A stretch of DNA of 64,000 nt from Luteibacter pinisoli (GCF_006385595.1 NZ_CP041046.1:806001-870000); one strand, 5' to 3'; positions 1 through 8,071 are shown, numbered from the stretch's first letter. Numbers and translations: made by a program. The notes: generated by a model from the sequence alone, not told the origin.

Positions 1-160
1 GGTAGACGAACAGGATGGACGGCCCCGCCAGGCTGATCGTCTTGCCCGAGCCCATGAACAGGCCTGTGCCGATGGCGCCACCGATCGCAATCAGCTGCAG
101 GTGGCGGTTGGACAGGCTGCGCCTGAGATGCTCGGGGTTCGATTCCAGCGGGTGGGTCAT
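1..160 (-). CDS. Amino-acid permease (APC family), N-terminal fragment
   Basis: Only the first 53 codons lie in the window; the gene runs off the left edge. Read on the minus strand from the ATG at 158-160, the protein begins MTHPLESNPEHLRRSLSNRH and continues LQLIAIGGAIGTGLFMGSGK. The IGGAIGTGLF motif is the hallmark of TM1 in the APC/AAT amino-acid permease group (AroP, GabP, CycA, ProY and relatives), where the unwound GxG segment binds the amino-acid backbone. The substrate cannot be told from this fragment. It would be an inner-membrane proton-coupled importer. The family call is firm because the motif and its distance from the N-terminus match. Confidence 0.85.
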   Translation of the reverse strand, partial: MTHPLESNPEHLRRSLSNRHLQLIAIGGAIGTGLFMGSGKTISLAGPSILFVY

Positions 161-201
161 CAGGCAGCTCGTGGCGGGACGGAAGCCTGCACCTTAAGGG
201 G

Positions 202-1560
202 TTATGGCGACGCGGTACAGGTATCGGACACCCGCTGTACCTCCCAGCCGGCCATGTCCGCCTGCGTGCTCACGGCCATGCACGGCCCCAGTGCGCCGGG
301 CGGCAGCTGCAGCAATTCACCGCGGACGACGTACCTGTCGACCAGCGGCGCGATGTCGCCGCCACCCGCCGCCTTGACCGCGGCGGCCAGCGCCGTGGCC
401 GGATCCGCCGGCGAGGGATCCATCCGGCGCAGCACGTCGGCCATGCACGCCTTGCCGCCCGTGGCCTGGCGCAGGTTGGCGTCCAGCAGCCAGCCGAACA
501 ACAGGCCGCGCTGCAAGGGCACGGACTGGATATCGCGGGCGCGATCCCAATCGGATACCACCTGCGCATTGCTGGCACGGCGGAAGGGCGAGTTGCCGTA
601 TTGCCCGCTGAGGTTGTCCAGGTAGCTGGCGAGGTCGCTACGGCTCACCGTGCCGGTGGACAGCAGGTCGCTCACCACCAGGTAACTGCGCAGGCCCTGC
701 GTGTACCACGCGGTGGCCGGGTCAACCGGCTTCGGCGCCAGCATGCCGGCGTAGTCACTGATGATGGGGCCGACGATGCGCGGCAGGATGGCATCGCGCG
801 CCATCACCACGGCCATGAAATGTCCGGAACTCCATCCGGCACTATTGTCGCCAGGCAGGCCCGTGGGTGCGATGTACATCGGGTAGTCGGCATGCGCCGT
901 GTTCCCGGGCCCACTGGTGTTGGCGACGACGGTGAGCGAACGGGCGGTAAGGTCGATCAGGGCAGAGGCGGCCTTTGCATCGGTGGTGTACGCGTGCAGC
1001 GTCCCCCTGTTACCGAGCCGACGGGTGACGTCGACTACGTCGCGGCCCATGAAACAGGCGGAGTTGCCCTGGTCCGAGCGGGTGACGGCACGTTCCGCGG
1101 GCACGGTGCTGAAGCCGCGCCAGTGCGCGGGCAGCTTCCAGTCGAGCTCGACGCGCCGCGGCACGGCATCGTCCGGCATGGCCAGCAACGTGGAACAGGG
1201 GCTCTGCATCCAGCCGGCGGCCATGTACGGCTCCACGTCCCACGAATCGAGTGTCGCGTCGCCGCGGCGCTCGTAGCTCAGGGTGACCTCGGCGTTGGGT
1301 GCGGCGCGCAGGGTGAGCTTGCCATCGCTGCCGGCGTCGACGCGGCCACTGGAGGACAGGTGCAACGGCTGGCCGCGCATGACGACCTCAAGCGCGCCGC
1401 TCGCATCCACGTGCGTACGCAGTTCCACCGCGACGGCGGTAAGGTCGCCGTGGGCCAGCACCGGCGTCACGGTGTAGTGCAGCACGGGTGGCTCGGCGGC
1501 CCGTGCCGCGGGCAATGCGAGGAAGGTGGCGAGAACGAACTTCCGTGGAACGTGTGCCAT
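202..1560 (-). CDS. Secreted M61-like (glycyl aminopeptidase-type) protein lacking the HExxH motif
   Basis: 452 aa from the ATG at 1558-1560. The open frame extends further upstream, but that extension runs through a perfect palindrome and has no signal peptide, whereas this start gives one (MAHVPRKFVLATFLALPAAR, cut near ARA-AE). The N-terminal third resembles the beta domain of M61 peptidases. Residues about 270-420 resemble the M61 catalytic helical region (WYTQGLRSYLVVSDLL, then GLLFGWLLDANLRQATGG). The expected zinc motif HExxH is not visible; the equivalent stretch reads SSGHFMAVVMA. It is therefore probably a non-peptidase paralogue or a highly divergent enzyme. It is likely periplasmic or outer-membrane associated, and monocistronic. 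The family assignment comes from motif recall, not a search. Confidence 0.6.
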   Translation of the reverse strand: MAHVPRKFVLATFLALPAARAAEPPVLHYTVTPVLAHGDLTAVAVELRTHVDASGALEVVMRGQPLHLSSSGRVDAGSDGKLTLRAAPNAEVTLSYERRGDATLDSWDVEPYMAAGWMQSPCSTLLAMPDDAVPRRVELDWKLPAHWRGFSTVPAERAVTRSDQGNSACFMGRDVVDVTRRLGNRGTLHAYTTDAKAASALIDLTARSLTVVANTSGPGNTAHADYPMYIAPTGLPGDNSAGWSSGHFMAVVMARDAILPRIVGPIISDYAGMLAPKPVDPATAWYTQGLRSYLVVSDLLSTGTVSRSDLASYLDNLSGQYGNSPFRRASNAQVVSDWDRARDIQSVPLQRGLLFGWLLDANLRQATGGKACMADVLRRMDPSPADPATALAAAVKAAGGGDIAPLVDRYVVRGELLQLPPGALGPCMAVSTQADMAGWEVQRVSDTCTASP

Positions 1561-1637
1561 GCGTGGCGTCTCCGTGGGATCCGGTGGACGCCATTGCAAG
1601 GGACGGGCCAGCACGCTGTGATGCGGGCCGCAGCGCG

Positions 1638-1665
1638 CCGGCGGGTGTCCGCGGACACCCGCCGG
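1638..1665. repeat. 28-bp perfect palindrome in a divergent intergenic region
   Basis: The left half CCGGCGGGTGTCCG is followed directly by its exact reverse complement CGGACACCCGCCGG, and a third GGACACC follows at 1664-1670. It lies 78 bp upstream of the M61-like start and about 120 bp upstream of the NTF2-like start, so it could be an operator serving either gene. The core GTGTCCGCGGACAC resembles a dimeric repressor or activator site. It has no spacer, so it makes a poor hairpin terminator. The regulator is unknown. Confidence 0.55.
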
Positions 1666-1784
1666 ACACCCTCGGTGACCGGGCATGGAACGCCAGGCCC
1701 ACGACTTACGGGCTATCCAGCTACCACCTGCCGTTTCCGCCTGTACTATCGGGCGGTGTGACGTAAGCGCCGATGGAGACCGCC

Positions 1785-2180
1785 ATGATCGACCCCGCAC
1801 GCCGGCAACTGATCGAGATCTACCTCGATGCGTACAACCGCTTCGACATCGAACACATGCTTGCGGCGCTGACCGACGACGTGCGCTTCGAACATCACCA
1901 GGGCGGGGAACTCAGCGTCGCGACGGACGGCAAGGCGGATCTGGAGAAACTGGCGCGCGTAGGTGCGCAACTGTTCGCGGCGCGCGAGCAGTCCATCGTG
2001 AATATCGAAGAGCGCGACGGTGACGTCGTCGCCACCATTCATTTCCGCGGCGAGATCGCCGAAGACATCCCGGACGGCCCGCGCGCGGGCACCATCATCG
2101 AGATGGACGGTACCTCCGAATTCGGCTTCGTCGGTAACAAGATCAGCAAGGTGATCGACCGGGCCTTCGACCCGGCCTGA
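1785..2180 (+). CDS. NTF2-like / SnoaL-type small protein
   Basis: 131 aa from ATG 1785. An in-frame ATG at 1773 is possible, but the GGAGA at 1775-1779 is well placed as ribosome binding site for 1785. The N-terminal helix (RRQLIEIYLDAYNRFDIEHMLAALTDDVRFEH in pieces) followed by alternating strands is typical of the cone-shaped NTF2/SnoaL fold. That fold binds small hydrophobic ligands or catalyses isomerase and hydrolase reactions. No signal peptide or membrane segment is present, so it is probably cytosolic. The specific function cannot be assigned. It is transcribed away from the M61-like gene and converges on the receiver protein, whose stop is 4 nt away. Confidence 0.7.
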   Translation: MIDPARRQLIEIYLDAYNRFDIEHMLAALTDDVRFEHHQGGELSVATDGKADLEKLARVGAQLFAAREQSIVNIEERDGDVVATIHFRGEIAEDIPDGPRAGTIIEMDGTSEFGFVGNKISKVIDRAFDPA

Positions 2181-2184
2181 GGGC

Positions 2185-2535
2185 TCAGCCGGCCAGGCGC
2201 GCCACGGCCGCCAGCAGGGATTTCCGGTCGTACGGCTTGGCCAGGTATTCCATCCCCGGCGACAGCCAGTGGTGCTGTTCGCGCGCCTCGCCCGAGGTCA
2301 CCAGGACGCGCATGTCCGTGTGTCGGGACGCCAGCTCCTGCCCGGACACCGTCCCGGGCATGCGGACGTCGGTAAACAGGATGTCGGCCGTGCCCGTGGC
2401 CAGCCAGTGCTCCGCCGCATCGCCATTCTCCGCGGTGTGCACGGTGATGCCCGCGCCTTCGAGGATCATGGCGGAGATTTCGCGGATGGCGTCGTCATCC
2501 TCGACAAGAAGGACAACCAGGGGATCGTGGGTCAT
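2185..2535 (-). CDS. Stand-alone response regulator receiver protein
   Basis: 116 aa from ATG 2533-2535. It is a single CheY-like domain: the acidic pocket is VEDDD (residues 11-15), the phospho-acceptor is D56 in ILFTDVRMP, and the conserved Lys lies in YLAKPYD. There is no output domain, so it must act by protein-protein contact or as a phosphate shuttle. It is divergent from rsbR with 140 nt between. The two kinases of the stressosome operon (5302-8071) are the obvious candidate partners, but that pairing is inferred from position only. Confidence 0.88.
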   Translation of the reverse strand: MTHDPLVVLLVEDDDAIREISAMILEGAGITVHTAENGDAAEHWLATGTADILFTDVRMPGTVSGQELASRHTDMRVLVTSGEAREQHHWLSPGMEYLAKPYDRKSLLAAVARLAG

Positions 2536-2675
2536 GGCACCGGAACTGACAGGGAATCGACGAGGCAAATAGCGGGCGGGGCGTGAAGGCGGTGTCAACG
2601 AATACGCCTGACGTGCGCACTATTCCATTGCGTCTGCCCGCACAGCATCATAGCGTTTTTACACAGGGGATCCCC

Positions 2676-3533
2676 ATGTCGGCATTCAGCCAGCGCACCA
2701 TCGAAACGATCCGCAAGAACGAAGGGAAGCTGCTGGCCGACTGGTCGGCCAACCTGGATGCCACGGGCGCCTCCCGCGATTCGCGGATCAGCCACGCCGA
2801 GTTCGAAGCGCAGACCCGCGACTTCCTCCGCCTGCTCGTCGCAGGCTCGGCCACCGGCGATGCCGCGACCCTGGCCGGCAACGAGTGGAACGAAACCCGC
2901 GGCTTCCTCGAAAAGCTTTCACGCAGCCGTGCCGTCCAGGGCTTCGATGCGTCGAGCACCGCGAATTTCATCTTCTCCCTGAAGCGCCCGCTGTTCGACC
3001 AGCTGCAGGCCGAGTACACCGACAACGCGGCGGAACTCGCCACCCAGGTATGGGCCGTGTCCGAGTTGCTCGACGGCCTGGGCCTGCACACGATCAAGAC
3101 CTTCCAGAAGTCCCGCGAAGAAGTGATTGCCCGCCAGCAGGAAGAACTGCTTGAACTCTCCACACCGGTGGTGAAGCTGTGGGATGGCGTGCTCGCCCTG
3201 CCGATGATCGGCACGCTGGATTCGCAGCGCACCCAGGTGGTGATGGAATCGCTGCTGCAGCGCATCGTCGATACCGGTTCGGAAATCGCCATCATCGATA
3301 TCACCGGCGTCCCCACCGTGGATACGCTGGTGGCGCAGCACCTGCTGAAGACGGTGACCGCCATCCGCCTGATGGGCGCCGACGCCATCATCAGCGGCGT
3401 GCGCCCGCAGATTGCCCAGACCATCGTGCACCTTGGCCTGGACCTGCAGGGCATCGTGACCAAGGCCAACCTGGCCGACGCGCTCTCGCTGGCGCTCAAG
3501 CGCTCCGGGTTCCACGTATCGAAGGGGGCCTGA
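2676..3533 (+). CDS. rsbR: Stressosome scaffold/sensor protein RsbR
   Basis: 285 aa from ATG 2676, with AGGGGA just upstream. Residues 1-150 form a helical N-terminal domain of the RsbR_N (non-haem globin-like) type. Residues about 160-280 form a STAS domain with IIDITGVPTVDT and GVRPQIAQT. T217 and T249 align with the two threonines phosphorylated by RsbT in the Bacillus subtilis RsbR (T171 and T205). With RsbS it would build the megadalton stressosome that sequesters RsbT until stress. The stop is followed after 4 nt by rsbS, so the genes are co-transcribed and probably translationally coupled. The stimulus is unknown because the N-terminal domain shows no recognisable cofactor motif. Confidence 0.9.
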   Translation: MSAFSQRTIETIRKNEGKLLADWSANLDATGASRDSRISHAEFEAQTRDFLRLLVAGSATGDAATLAGNEWNETRGFLEKLSRSRAVQGFDASSTANFIFSLKRPLFDQLQAEYTDNAAELATQVWAVSELLDGLGLHTIKTFQKSREEVIARQQEELLELSTPVVKLWDGVLALPMIGTLDSQRTQVVMESLLQRIVDTGSEIAIIDITGVPTVDTLVAQHLLKTVTAIRLMGADAIISGVRPQIAQTIVHLGLDLQGIVTKANLADALSLALKRSGFHVSKGA

Positions 3534-3537
3534 GCCC

Positions 3538-3900
3538 ATGGAGCGGATCCCGATCCTGCGCATGGGCGAGTTCCTCCTCGTCACCATCCAGGTCGACATG
3601 CATGACCAGCTCGCGCTGACCCTGCAGGACGATCTTTCCACCATGATCAGCAAGACCGGCGCCAAGGGCGTGCTGATCGACATCTCCGCGCTCGATATCG
3701 TCGACTCCTTCATCGGCCGGATGATCGGCAACATTTCCGGGCTGTCGAAAATCATGGACGCGGCCACCGTGCTCGTGGGCATGCAGCCGGCCGTGGCGAT
3801 TACGCTGGTGGAGCTGGGACTCACGCTGCCCGGCGTACTCACGGCCCTCAACGTGGAGCGCGGCATGGCCCTGCTGCGCCAACGCGTGCTGACGCAATGA
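3538..3900 (+). CDS. rsbS: Stressosome antagonist RsbS (single STAS domain)
   Basis: 120 aa, entirely one STAS domain. The loop SALDIVDSFIGRMIG carries S57, which aligns with the serine phosphorylated by RsbT (Ser59 in B. subtilis). The length matches the family (about 120 aa). RsbS is the shell component of the stressosome, and its phosphorylation releases RsbT. The last codons overlap the start of rsbT by 4 nt (ATGA), typical of translational coupling that fixes the stoichiometry. Confidence 0.92.
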   Translation: MERIPILRMGEFLLVTIQVDMHDQLALTLQDDLSTMISKTGAKGVLIDISALDIVDSFIGRMIGNISGLSKIMDAATVLVGMQPAVAITLVELGLTLPGVLTALNVERGMALLRQRVLTQ

Positions 3901-4301
3901 CCGCCATCCGCACCGGGACGCAGCCGGTCCGCATCGAGCAGGACGTGGTGCTCGCTCGCCAGGCCGTGCGCAAGCTCGCGGTGGAAACGGGCCTGCGCCT
4001 GGTCGACCAGACCAAGCTGATCACCGCGGCCAGCGAGCTGGCCCGCAACGCCGTGATCTACGGCGGTGGCGGCGACATGGATTGGGAGATGCTGGAAGAG
4101 GGCTCGCGCAAGGGCCTGCGGCTGGTCTTTCGCGACGAAGGCCCCGGCATCGCCGACATGAAGCTGGCCATGACCGATGGATGGACCTCAGGCAACGGCC
4201 TCGGCCTCGGCCTGACCGGCGCGCGCCGCCTCGTGGACGAGTTCTCCGTCGAGAGCGCGCCCGGGGCGGGAACGCGCGTGTCCATCTGCAAATGGACGTG
4301 A
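3897..4301 (+). CDS. rsbT: Serine/threonine switch kinase RsbT
   Basis: 134 aa, a GHKL-fold kinase of the HATPase_c_2 type. Visible motifs are the N box ELARNAVIYG (N51), the G1 box DEGPGI (D80-I85) and the G2 box SGNGLGLGL (98-106). RsbT phosphorylates RsbR and RsbS and, once released, activates an output partner (the phosphatase RsbU in Bacillus). No RsbU, RsbV, RsbW or sigma-B is present here, so the partner must differ. Its start overlaps rsbS, and its end overlaps the next gene by 10 nt. Confidence 0.93.
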   Translation: MTAIRTGTQPVRIEQDVVLARQAVRKLAVETGLRLVDQTKLITAASELARNAVIYGGGGDMDWEMLEEGSRKGLRLVFRDEGPGIADMKLAMTDGWTSGNGLGLGLTGARRLVDEFSVESAPGAGTRVSICKWT

Positions 4302-5305
4302 TCTTCCCGGGGGACATAACCACCGTGATCCATGTCGAGGAATCCACGCAGATTGGCCAGGCGCGCCGCGCCGCGACGCTGGCTGCCTCGGCGTGCGGCT
4401 TCGATGAAGCCGACACGGGCCGCGTGGCCCTGGTGGTCACCGAACTGGCGACGAACCTGATCAAGCACGCGACGCGCGGCGACATCCACATTGCGCGTGT
4501 CCCCGGCAAGGGCACCTACGGGGTGGAAGTCATCGCCATCGACCGTGGCCCCGGATTCAACCTGGCCGACTGCCTCCCGGATGGCTTTTCCACCGGCGGC
4601 ACGCGTGGCGAAGGCCTGGGTGCGGTACGCCGCCAGGCCCAGGTGATGGACATCCATGCCGATGAACGTGGCGCGGTGGTGCTGGCGCGGATGTACCCCA
4701 AGGGCTTTGCCGATGCGGATATTCGCTTCGGCGCTAGCCAGCACGCCCTGCACGACGAACCCGAATGCGGTGACGGCTGGGCCATGGCGTTTCACGATGG
4801 CGCGGTGAGCGTGGTGGTGGTGGATGGCCTCGGCCACGGCCCGGCGGCGCATGTCGCCGCGGAAGCCGGCATCGTCGAATGGCAGGCGGGGCCGTCGGCC
4901 GATCCGGTCGACCTCATGGCCTCGCTCAACGTGGCGATGACCGGCACCCGTGGCGGCGCCGTCGCGCTTGCCCGGTTCGACACCACCCGGGGCAGCCTGC
5001 GCTACGCGGGCATCGGCAACATCGCCGGCTACCTGCTGGCCCCGGAGAGCTCGCGCGGGCTCGCCTCGCATCCGGGCATCGTGGGGGCACGGGCCCGGCG
5101 CGCGCAGGCCTTCGATTTTCCCGAGGCTGCCGGACGGCTGCTGGTCCTGCACTCCGATGGCCTGCAATCGCGCTGGCATCTCGACGACTACCCCGGACTG
5201 GCCGGCCGCCATCCGGCGGTCATCACGGCGCTGCTGCACCGTGACTTCTCACGCGGCCGCGATGACGTCACCGTGTTCGCCATTCGCCTGGAGGCTTCCC
5301 GATGA
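4292..5305 (+). CDS. ATPase (RsbT/W-like) fused to a SpoIIE/PP2C phosphatase (RsbX-like)
   Basis: 337 aa from ATG 4292, inside the end of rsbT. Residues about 10-135 are a second GHKL ATPase with N box VVTELATNLIKHA, G1 box DRGPGF and G2 box TRGEGLGA. Residues about 150-335 are a SpoIIE-type PP2C phosphatase with metal-binding motifs VVVDGLGHG, GNIAGYL, LHSDGL and GRDDVTV. In Bacillus, RsbX (phosphatase only) dephosphorylates RsbR and RsbS to reset the stressosome. Its place after rsbT points to that role. The extra ATPase may act as a kinase or an anti-sigma-like partner. It overlaps the following kinase gene by 4 nt. Confidence 0.88.
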   Translation: MDVIFPGDITTVIHVEESTQIGQARRAATLAASACGFDEADTGRVALVVTELATNLIKHATRGDIHIARVPGKGTYGVEVIAIDRGPGFNLADCLPDGFSTGGTRGEGLGAVRRQAQVMDIHADERGAVVLARMYPKGFADADIRFGASQHALHDEPECGDGWAMAFHDGAVSVVVVDGLGHGPAAHVAAEAGIVEWQAGPSADPVDLMASLNVAMTGTRGGAVALARFDTTRGSLRYAGIGNIAGYLLAPESSRGLASHPGIVGARARRAQAFDFPEAAGRLLVLHSDGLQSRWHLDDYPGLAGRHPAVITALLHRDFSRGRDDVTVFAIRLEASR

Positions 5306-6150
5306 ACGCATCCGAGCTTGAACGGCTACAGGCGGAAAACGACGGGCTGCGCGCGGAGCTGGAAGAAACCAATACCGGCGTCCTCGCCCTGTATGCGGAG
5401 CTGGATAACCAGGCCGAGCAGCTGCGCCAGGCCTCCGAGCTGAAGAGCCGCTTCCTCAGCTACATGAGCCACGAGTTCCGCACGCCGCTGGGCTCCATCC
5501 GCAGCATCGCGCGCCTGCTCATCGACGAACTCGATGGGCCCTTGAACGGCGAGCAGCGCAAGCAGGTGGATTTCATCAGCGGCGCCGCGCGCGAACTGAC
5601 CGACATGGTGGACGACCTGCTCGATCTAGCGAAGATCGAGGCCGGGCGCATCACCATTTCCCCGGCCTGGTTCGAGCTGATGGACCTGTTCGCCGCGCTG
5701 CGCGGCATGTTCCGGCCCATCGTCGATGGCACGGACGCGGACCTTGTGTTCGAAGATCCGGAGGGCCTGCCGCGGCTTTACACGGACGACAAGAAGGTGG
5801 CCCAGATCCTGCGCAACTTTATTTCCAACGCGCTGAAGTTCACCCCGCGCGGCGAAGTCCGCGTGTCGGCGACGCTCGAGGGTGATGACCGCGTGCGCTT
5901 CACCGTGCGTGACACCGGCATCGGCATCCCCGAGGAACTGCAGCACATCCTGTTTGAAGACTTCACCCAGGTCGATTCGCCCTTGCAGAAGCGCATGCGC
6001 GGCACCGGCCTTGGGTTGTCGCTGTGCCGCCAGTTCGCCCACCTGCTTGGTGGCGAGGTGGGGCTGAAGAGCGTGGTCGGGCAGGGTTCCGAGTTCTTCG
6101 TTACCCTGCCGCTTGCCTTGTCCACGGAGGGTAATGATGACGCGGCGTGA
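5302..6150 (+). CDS. Soluble sensor histidine kinase of the stressosome operon
   Basis: 282 aa. An N-terminal coiled coil (about 1-45, rich in E, L and Q) leads into HisKA with phospho-acceptor H57 in SYMSHEFRTPLG. A HATPase_c domain follows with the N box NFISNALKFTP, G1 DTGIGIP, F box and G2 GTGLGLSL. There are no membrane segments and no sensory domain beyond the coiled coil, so it probably takes its input from another protein. RsbT or the ATPase/phosphatase fusion are the natural candidates. Start and end overlap both neighbours, placing it firmly in the operon. Confidence 0.9.
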   Translation: MNASELERLQAENDGLRAELEETNTGVLALYAELDNQAEQLRQASELKSRFLSYMSHEFRTPLGSIRSIARLLIDELDGPLNGEQRKQVDFISGAARELTDMVDDLLDLAKIEAGRITISPAWFELMDLFAALRGMFRPIVDGTDADLVFEDPEGLPRLYTDDKKVAQILRNFISNALKFTPRGEVRVSATLEGDDRVRFTVRDTGIGIPEELQHILFEDFTQVDSPLQKRMRGTGLGLSLCRQFAHLLGGEVGLKSVVGQGSEFFVTLPLALSTEGNDDAA

Positions 6151-8071
6151 CACCTTGCTGGTGGTGGATGACAACGCGCCCACGCGCTATGCGCTGCGGC
6201 GCACGCTGGAGCGGGGTGGTTACATCGTGCTCGAAGCCGGTACGGGTACGGAAGGCCTGATCGAGCTGCGCACGCAGGCCATCGATGCGCTTATCCTCGA
6301 CGTCAACCTGCCCGACATGAGCGGCTTCGATATCGTGCGCGAACTGCGCATGTCGCCGGAGACGCAGCTGCTGCCCGTGGTGCACGTCTCCGCGGCGTCG
6401 ATCGATACCACCGACCTGATCGCCGGCCTGGACAACGGCGCGGATGCCTACCTTCCGCATCCGGTGGATCCCGGCGTGCTGCTCGCCACCATCCGCACGC
6501 TGCTGCGCGTGCGCGATACCGAGCGCGCCCTGCGCGAATCGGAAGCCCGGGTGCGCGAGATCTTCACCACGATCGCCGCGCCCATGGCCGTCATCGACGG
6601 CGAGCTGCGCGTGCTGGAAAGCAACGAGGCGTTTGGCCGCCTGCTCGATGGCCGCCTCGGCGGCCAGCCGGTGGAAGACTGGTTCGAGCCCGGCCAGGAA
6701 GACATCATCGTCGCCATGCGCGGCGCACTGGGCGGCATGCAGCGCTGGCGCAGCGTACTGTGCATGCGCTCCACGCTGGGCATCCGTGAAACCGAATGGC
6801 GCGTCACGCCGTACCGCGACGGCGCGGGCATGGTGTTCGTGGACGACGTCACCGAGCAGCGCCGCCGCGAGCGCGAGCATCTGGAACAGATCGATACCGC
6901 GACCATGCAGCTCGCCGCTGAAATCGCAGTGCGCGAGCGCACCGAGTCGCAGCTGGTCCAGGCGCAGAAGATGGATGCGCTGGGCAAGCTCACCGGCGGC
7001 ATCGCGCACGACTTCAACAACCTGCTCACCAGCATCATCACCGGCATCGACCTGATCAACCGCGCGGTGGAGTCCGGTCACCAGGCCGGCGTGCAGCGTT
7101 TTGCCGACGCGGCGCTGGGCTCCGCGCGCCGGGCCGCGGCACTGACCCATCGCCTGCTCGCCTTCGCCCGCCAGCAGCCGCTGGATACGAAAGCCATCGA
7201 CGTGAACGAGCGCGTGCGCGGGATGGAAGAGATGCTGCGCCGGACGCTTGGCGAGTCGGTCACCCTGCGCGCGGAGCTGGCCTATGGCCGGATGGTCGCC
7301 AGCGTCGACGGCAACCAGCTCGACAACGCCATGCTGAACCTCGTGATCAATGCGCGCGACGCCATCGAGGGCGTCGGCACCATCACGATCTCCACGCGGC
7401 TGGAAAACGTGGGCACGGAAAGCGACCTGATGCCGGGTTCGTTCGTGGTGCTCACCGTGGCCGATACGGGCACCGGCATCGATCCGTCGCTGCTGGAGAA
7501 GGTGTTCGAGCCGTTCTTCACCACCAAGGCGATCGGCAAGGGCACCGGCCTTGGCCTGTCCATGATCTACGGCTTCGCCCGCCAGTCGCGGGGGCGCGTG
7601 CGCATTACCAGCGAAATAGGCAAGGGCACCCAGGTATCGTTGTGGCTGCCGGTGGACGAGGGCGAGATCGAGCCGGTGAAGCCGCGCCGCGCCGTTGTCG
7701 AGGGCGGCCACGGCGAGCATGTGCTCATCGTCGAGGACACGGACTCCCTGCGCCAGCTGGCCTGCGTGGCGCTGGAGACCGCCGGTTACCACTGTACGGC
7801 GACCGGCAACATCGAAGAGGCCTTGCAGCTGCTGCGCGGCGACCAGTCGCTGGACCTGCTGCTGACCGACGTCGGCATGCCCGACATGGATGGCCGCGAG
7901 CTGGCCCGGACGGCGCGTGCCTGGCGCCCCGACCTGCCGGTATTGTTCATGACCGGCTATGCGGAAAATGCGGTGGACCCTGCGCGCTTCCTTGAGCCCG
8001 GCATGGAAATGCTGCTCAAGCCCTTCGAGGTGGACACTCTGCTGGAACGGGTCCGCGACATCCTCGGCTGA
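6137..8071 (+). CDS. Hybrid sensor kinase: receiver-PAS-HisKA-HATPase-receiver
   Basis: 644 aa from ATG 6137, with GGAGG at 6126-6130; an ATG one codon earlier is possible. Domains in order: receiver (1-120, D55), PAS (about 135-255), HisKA with H291 in GGIAHDFNNLL, HATPase_c with DTGTGID and GTGLGLSM, and a C-terminal receiver (about 525-644, D578 in LLTDVGMPD). The first receiver has PHP where most have a KP pair, so the conserved Lys is replaced by His108. There are no membrane segments. It overlaps the upstream kinase by 14 nt. It probably takes phosphate from that kinase through its N-terminal receiver. No DNA-binding output is present. Confidence 0.9.
   Translation: MTRRDTLLVVDDNAPTRYALRRTLERGGYIVLEAGTGTEGLIELRTQAIDALILDVNLPDMSGFDIVRELRMSPETQLLPVVHVSAASIDTTDLIAGLDNGADAYLPHPVDPGVLLATIRTLLRVRDTERALRESEARVREIFTTIAAPMAVIDGELRVLESNEAFGRLLDGRLGGQPVEDWFEPGQEDIIVAMRGALGGMQRWRSVLCMRSTLGIRETEWRVTPYRDGAGMVFVDDVTEQRRREREHLEQIDTATMQLAAEIAVRERTESQLVQAQKMDALGKLTGGIAHDFNNLLTSIITGIDLINRAVESGHQAGVQRFADAALGSARRAAALTHRLLAFARQQPLDTKAIDVNERVRGMEEMLRRTLGESVTLRAELAYGRMVASVDGNQLDNAMLNLVINARDAIEGVGTITISTRLENVGTESDLMPGSFVVLTVADTGTGIDPSLLEKVFEPFFTTKAIGKGTGLGLSMIYGFARQSRGRVRITSEIGKGTQVSLWLPVDEGEIEPVKPRRAVVEGGHGEHVLIVEDTDSLRQLACVALETAGYHCTATGNIEEALQLLRGDQSLDLLLTDVGMPDMDGRELARTARAWRPDLPVLFMTGYAENAVDPARFLEPGMEMLLKPFEVDTLLERVRDILG

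Noticed and set aside
2666..2678. GGGGATCCCC palindrome over the rsbR ribosome binding site as a translational switch
   Set aside because: A 10-bp palindrome with no loop cannot fold as an RNA hairpin and is not rare in GC-rich DNA.
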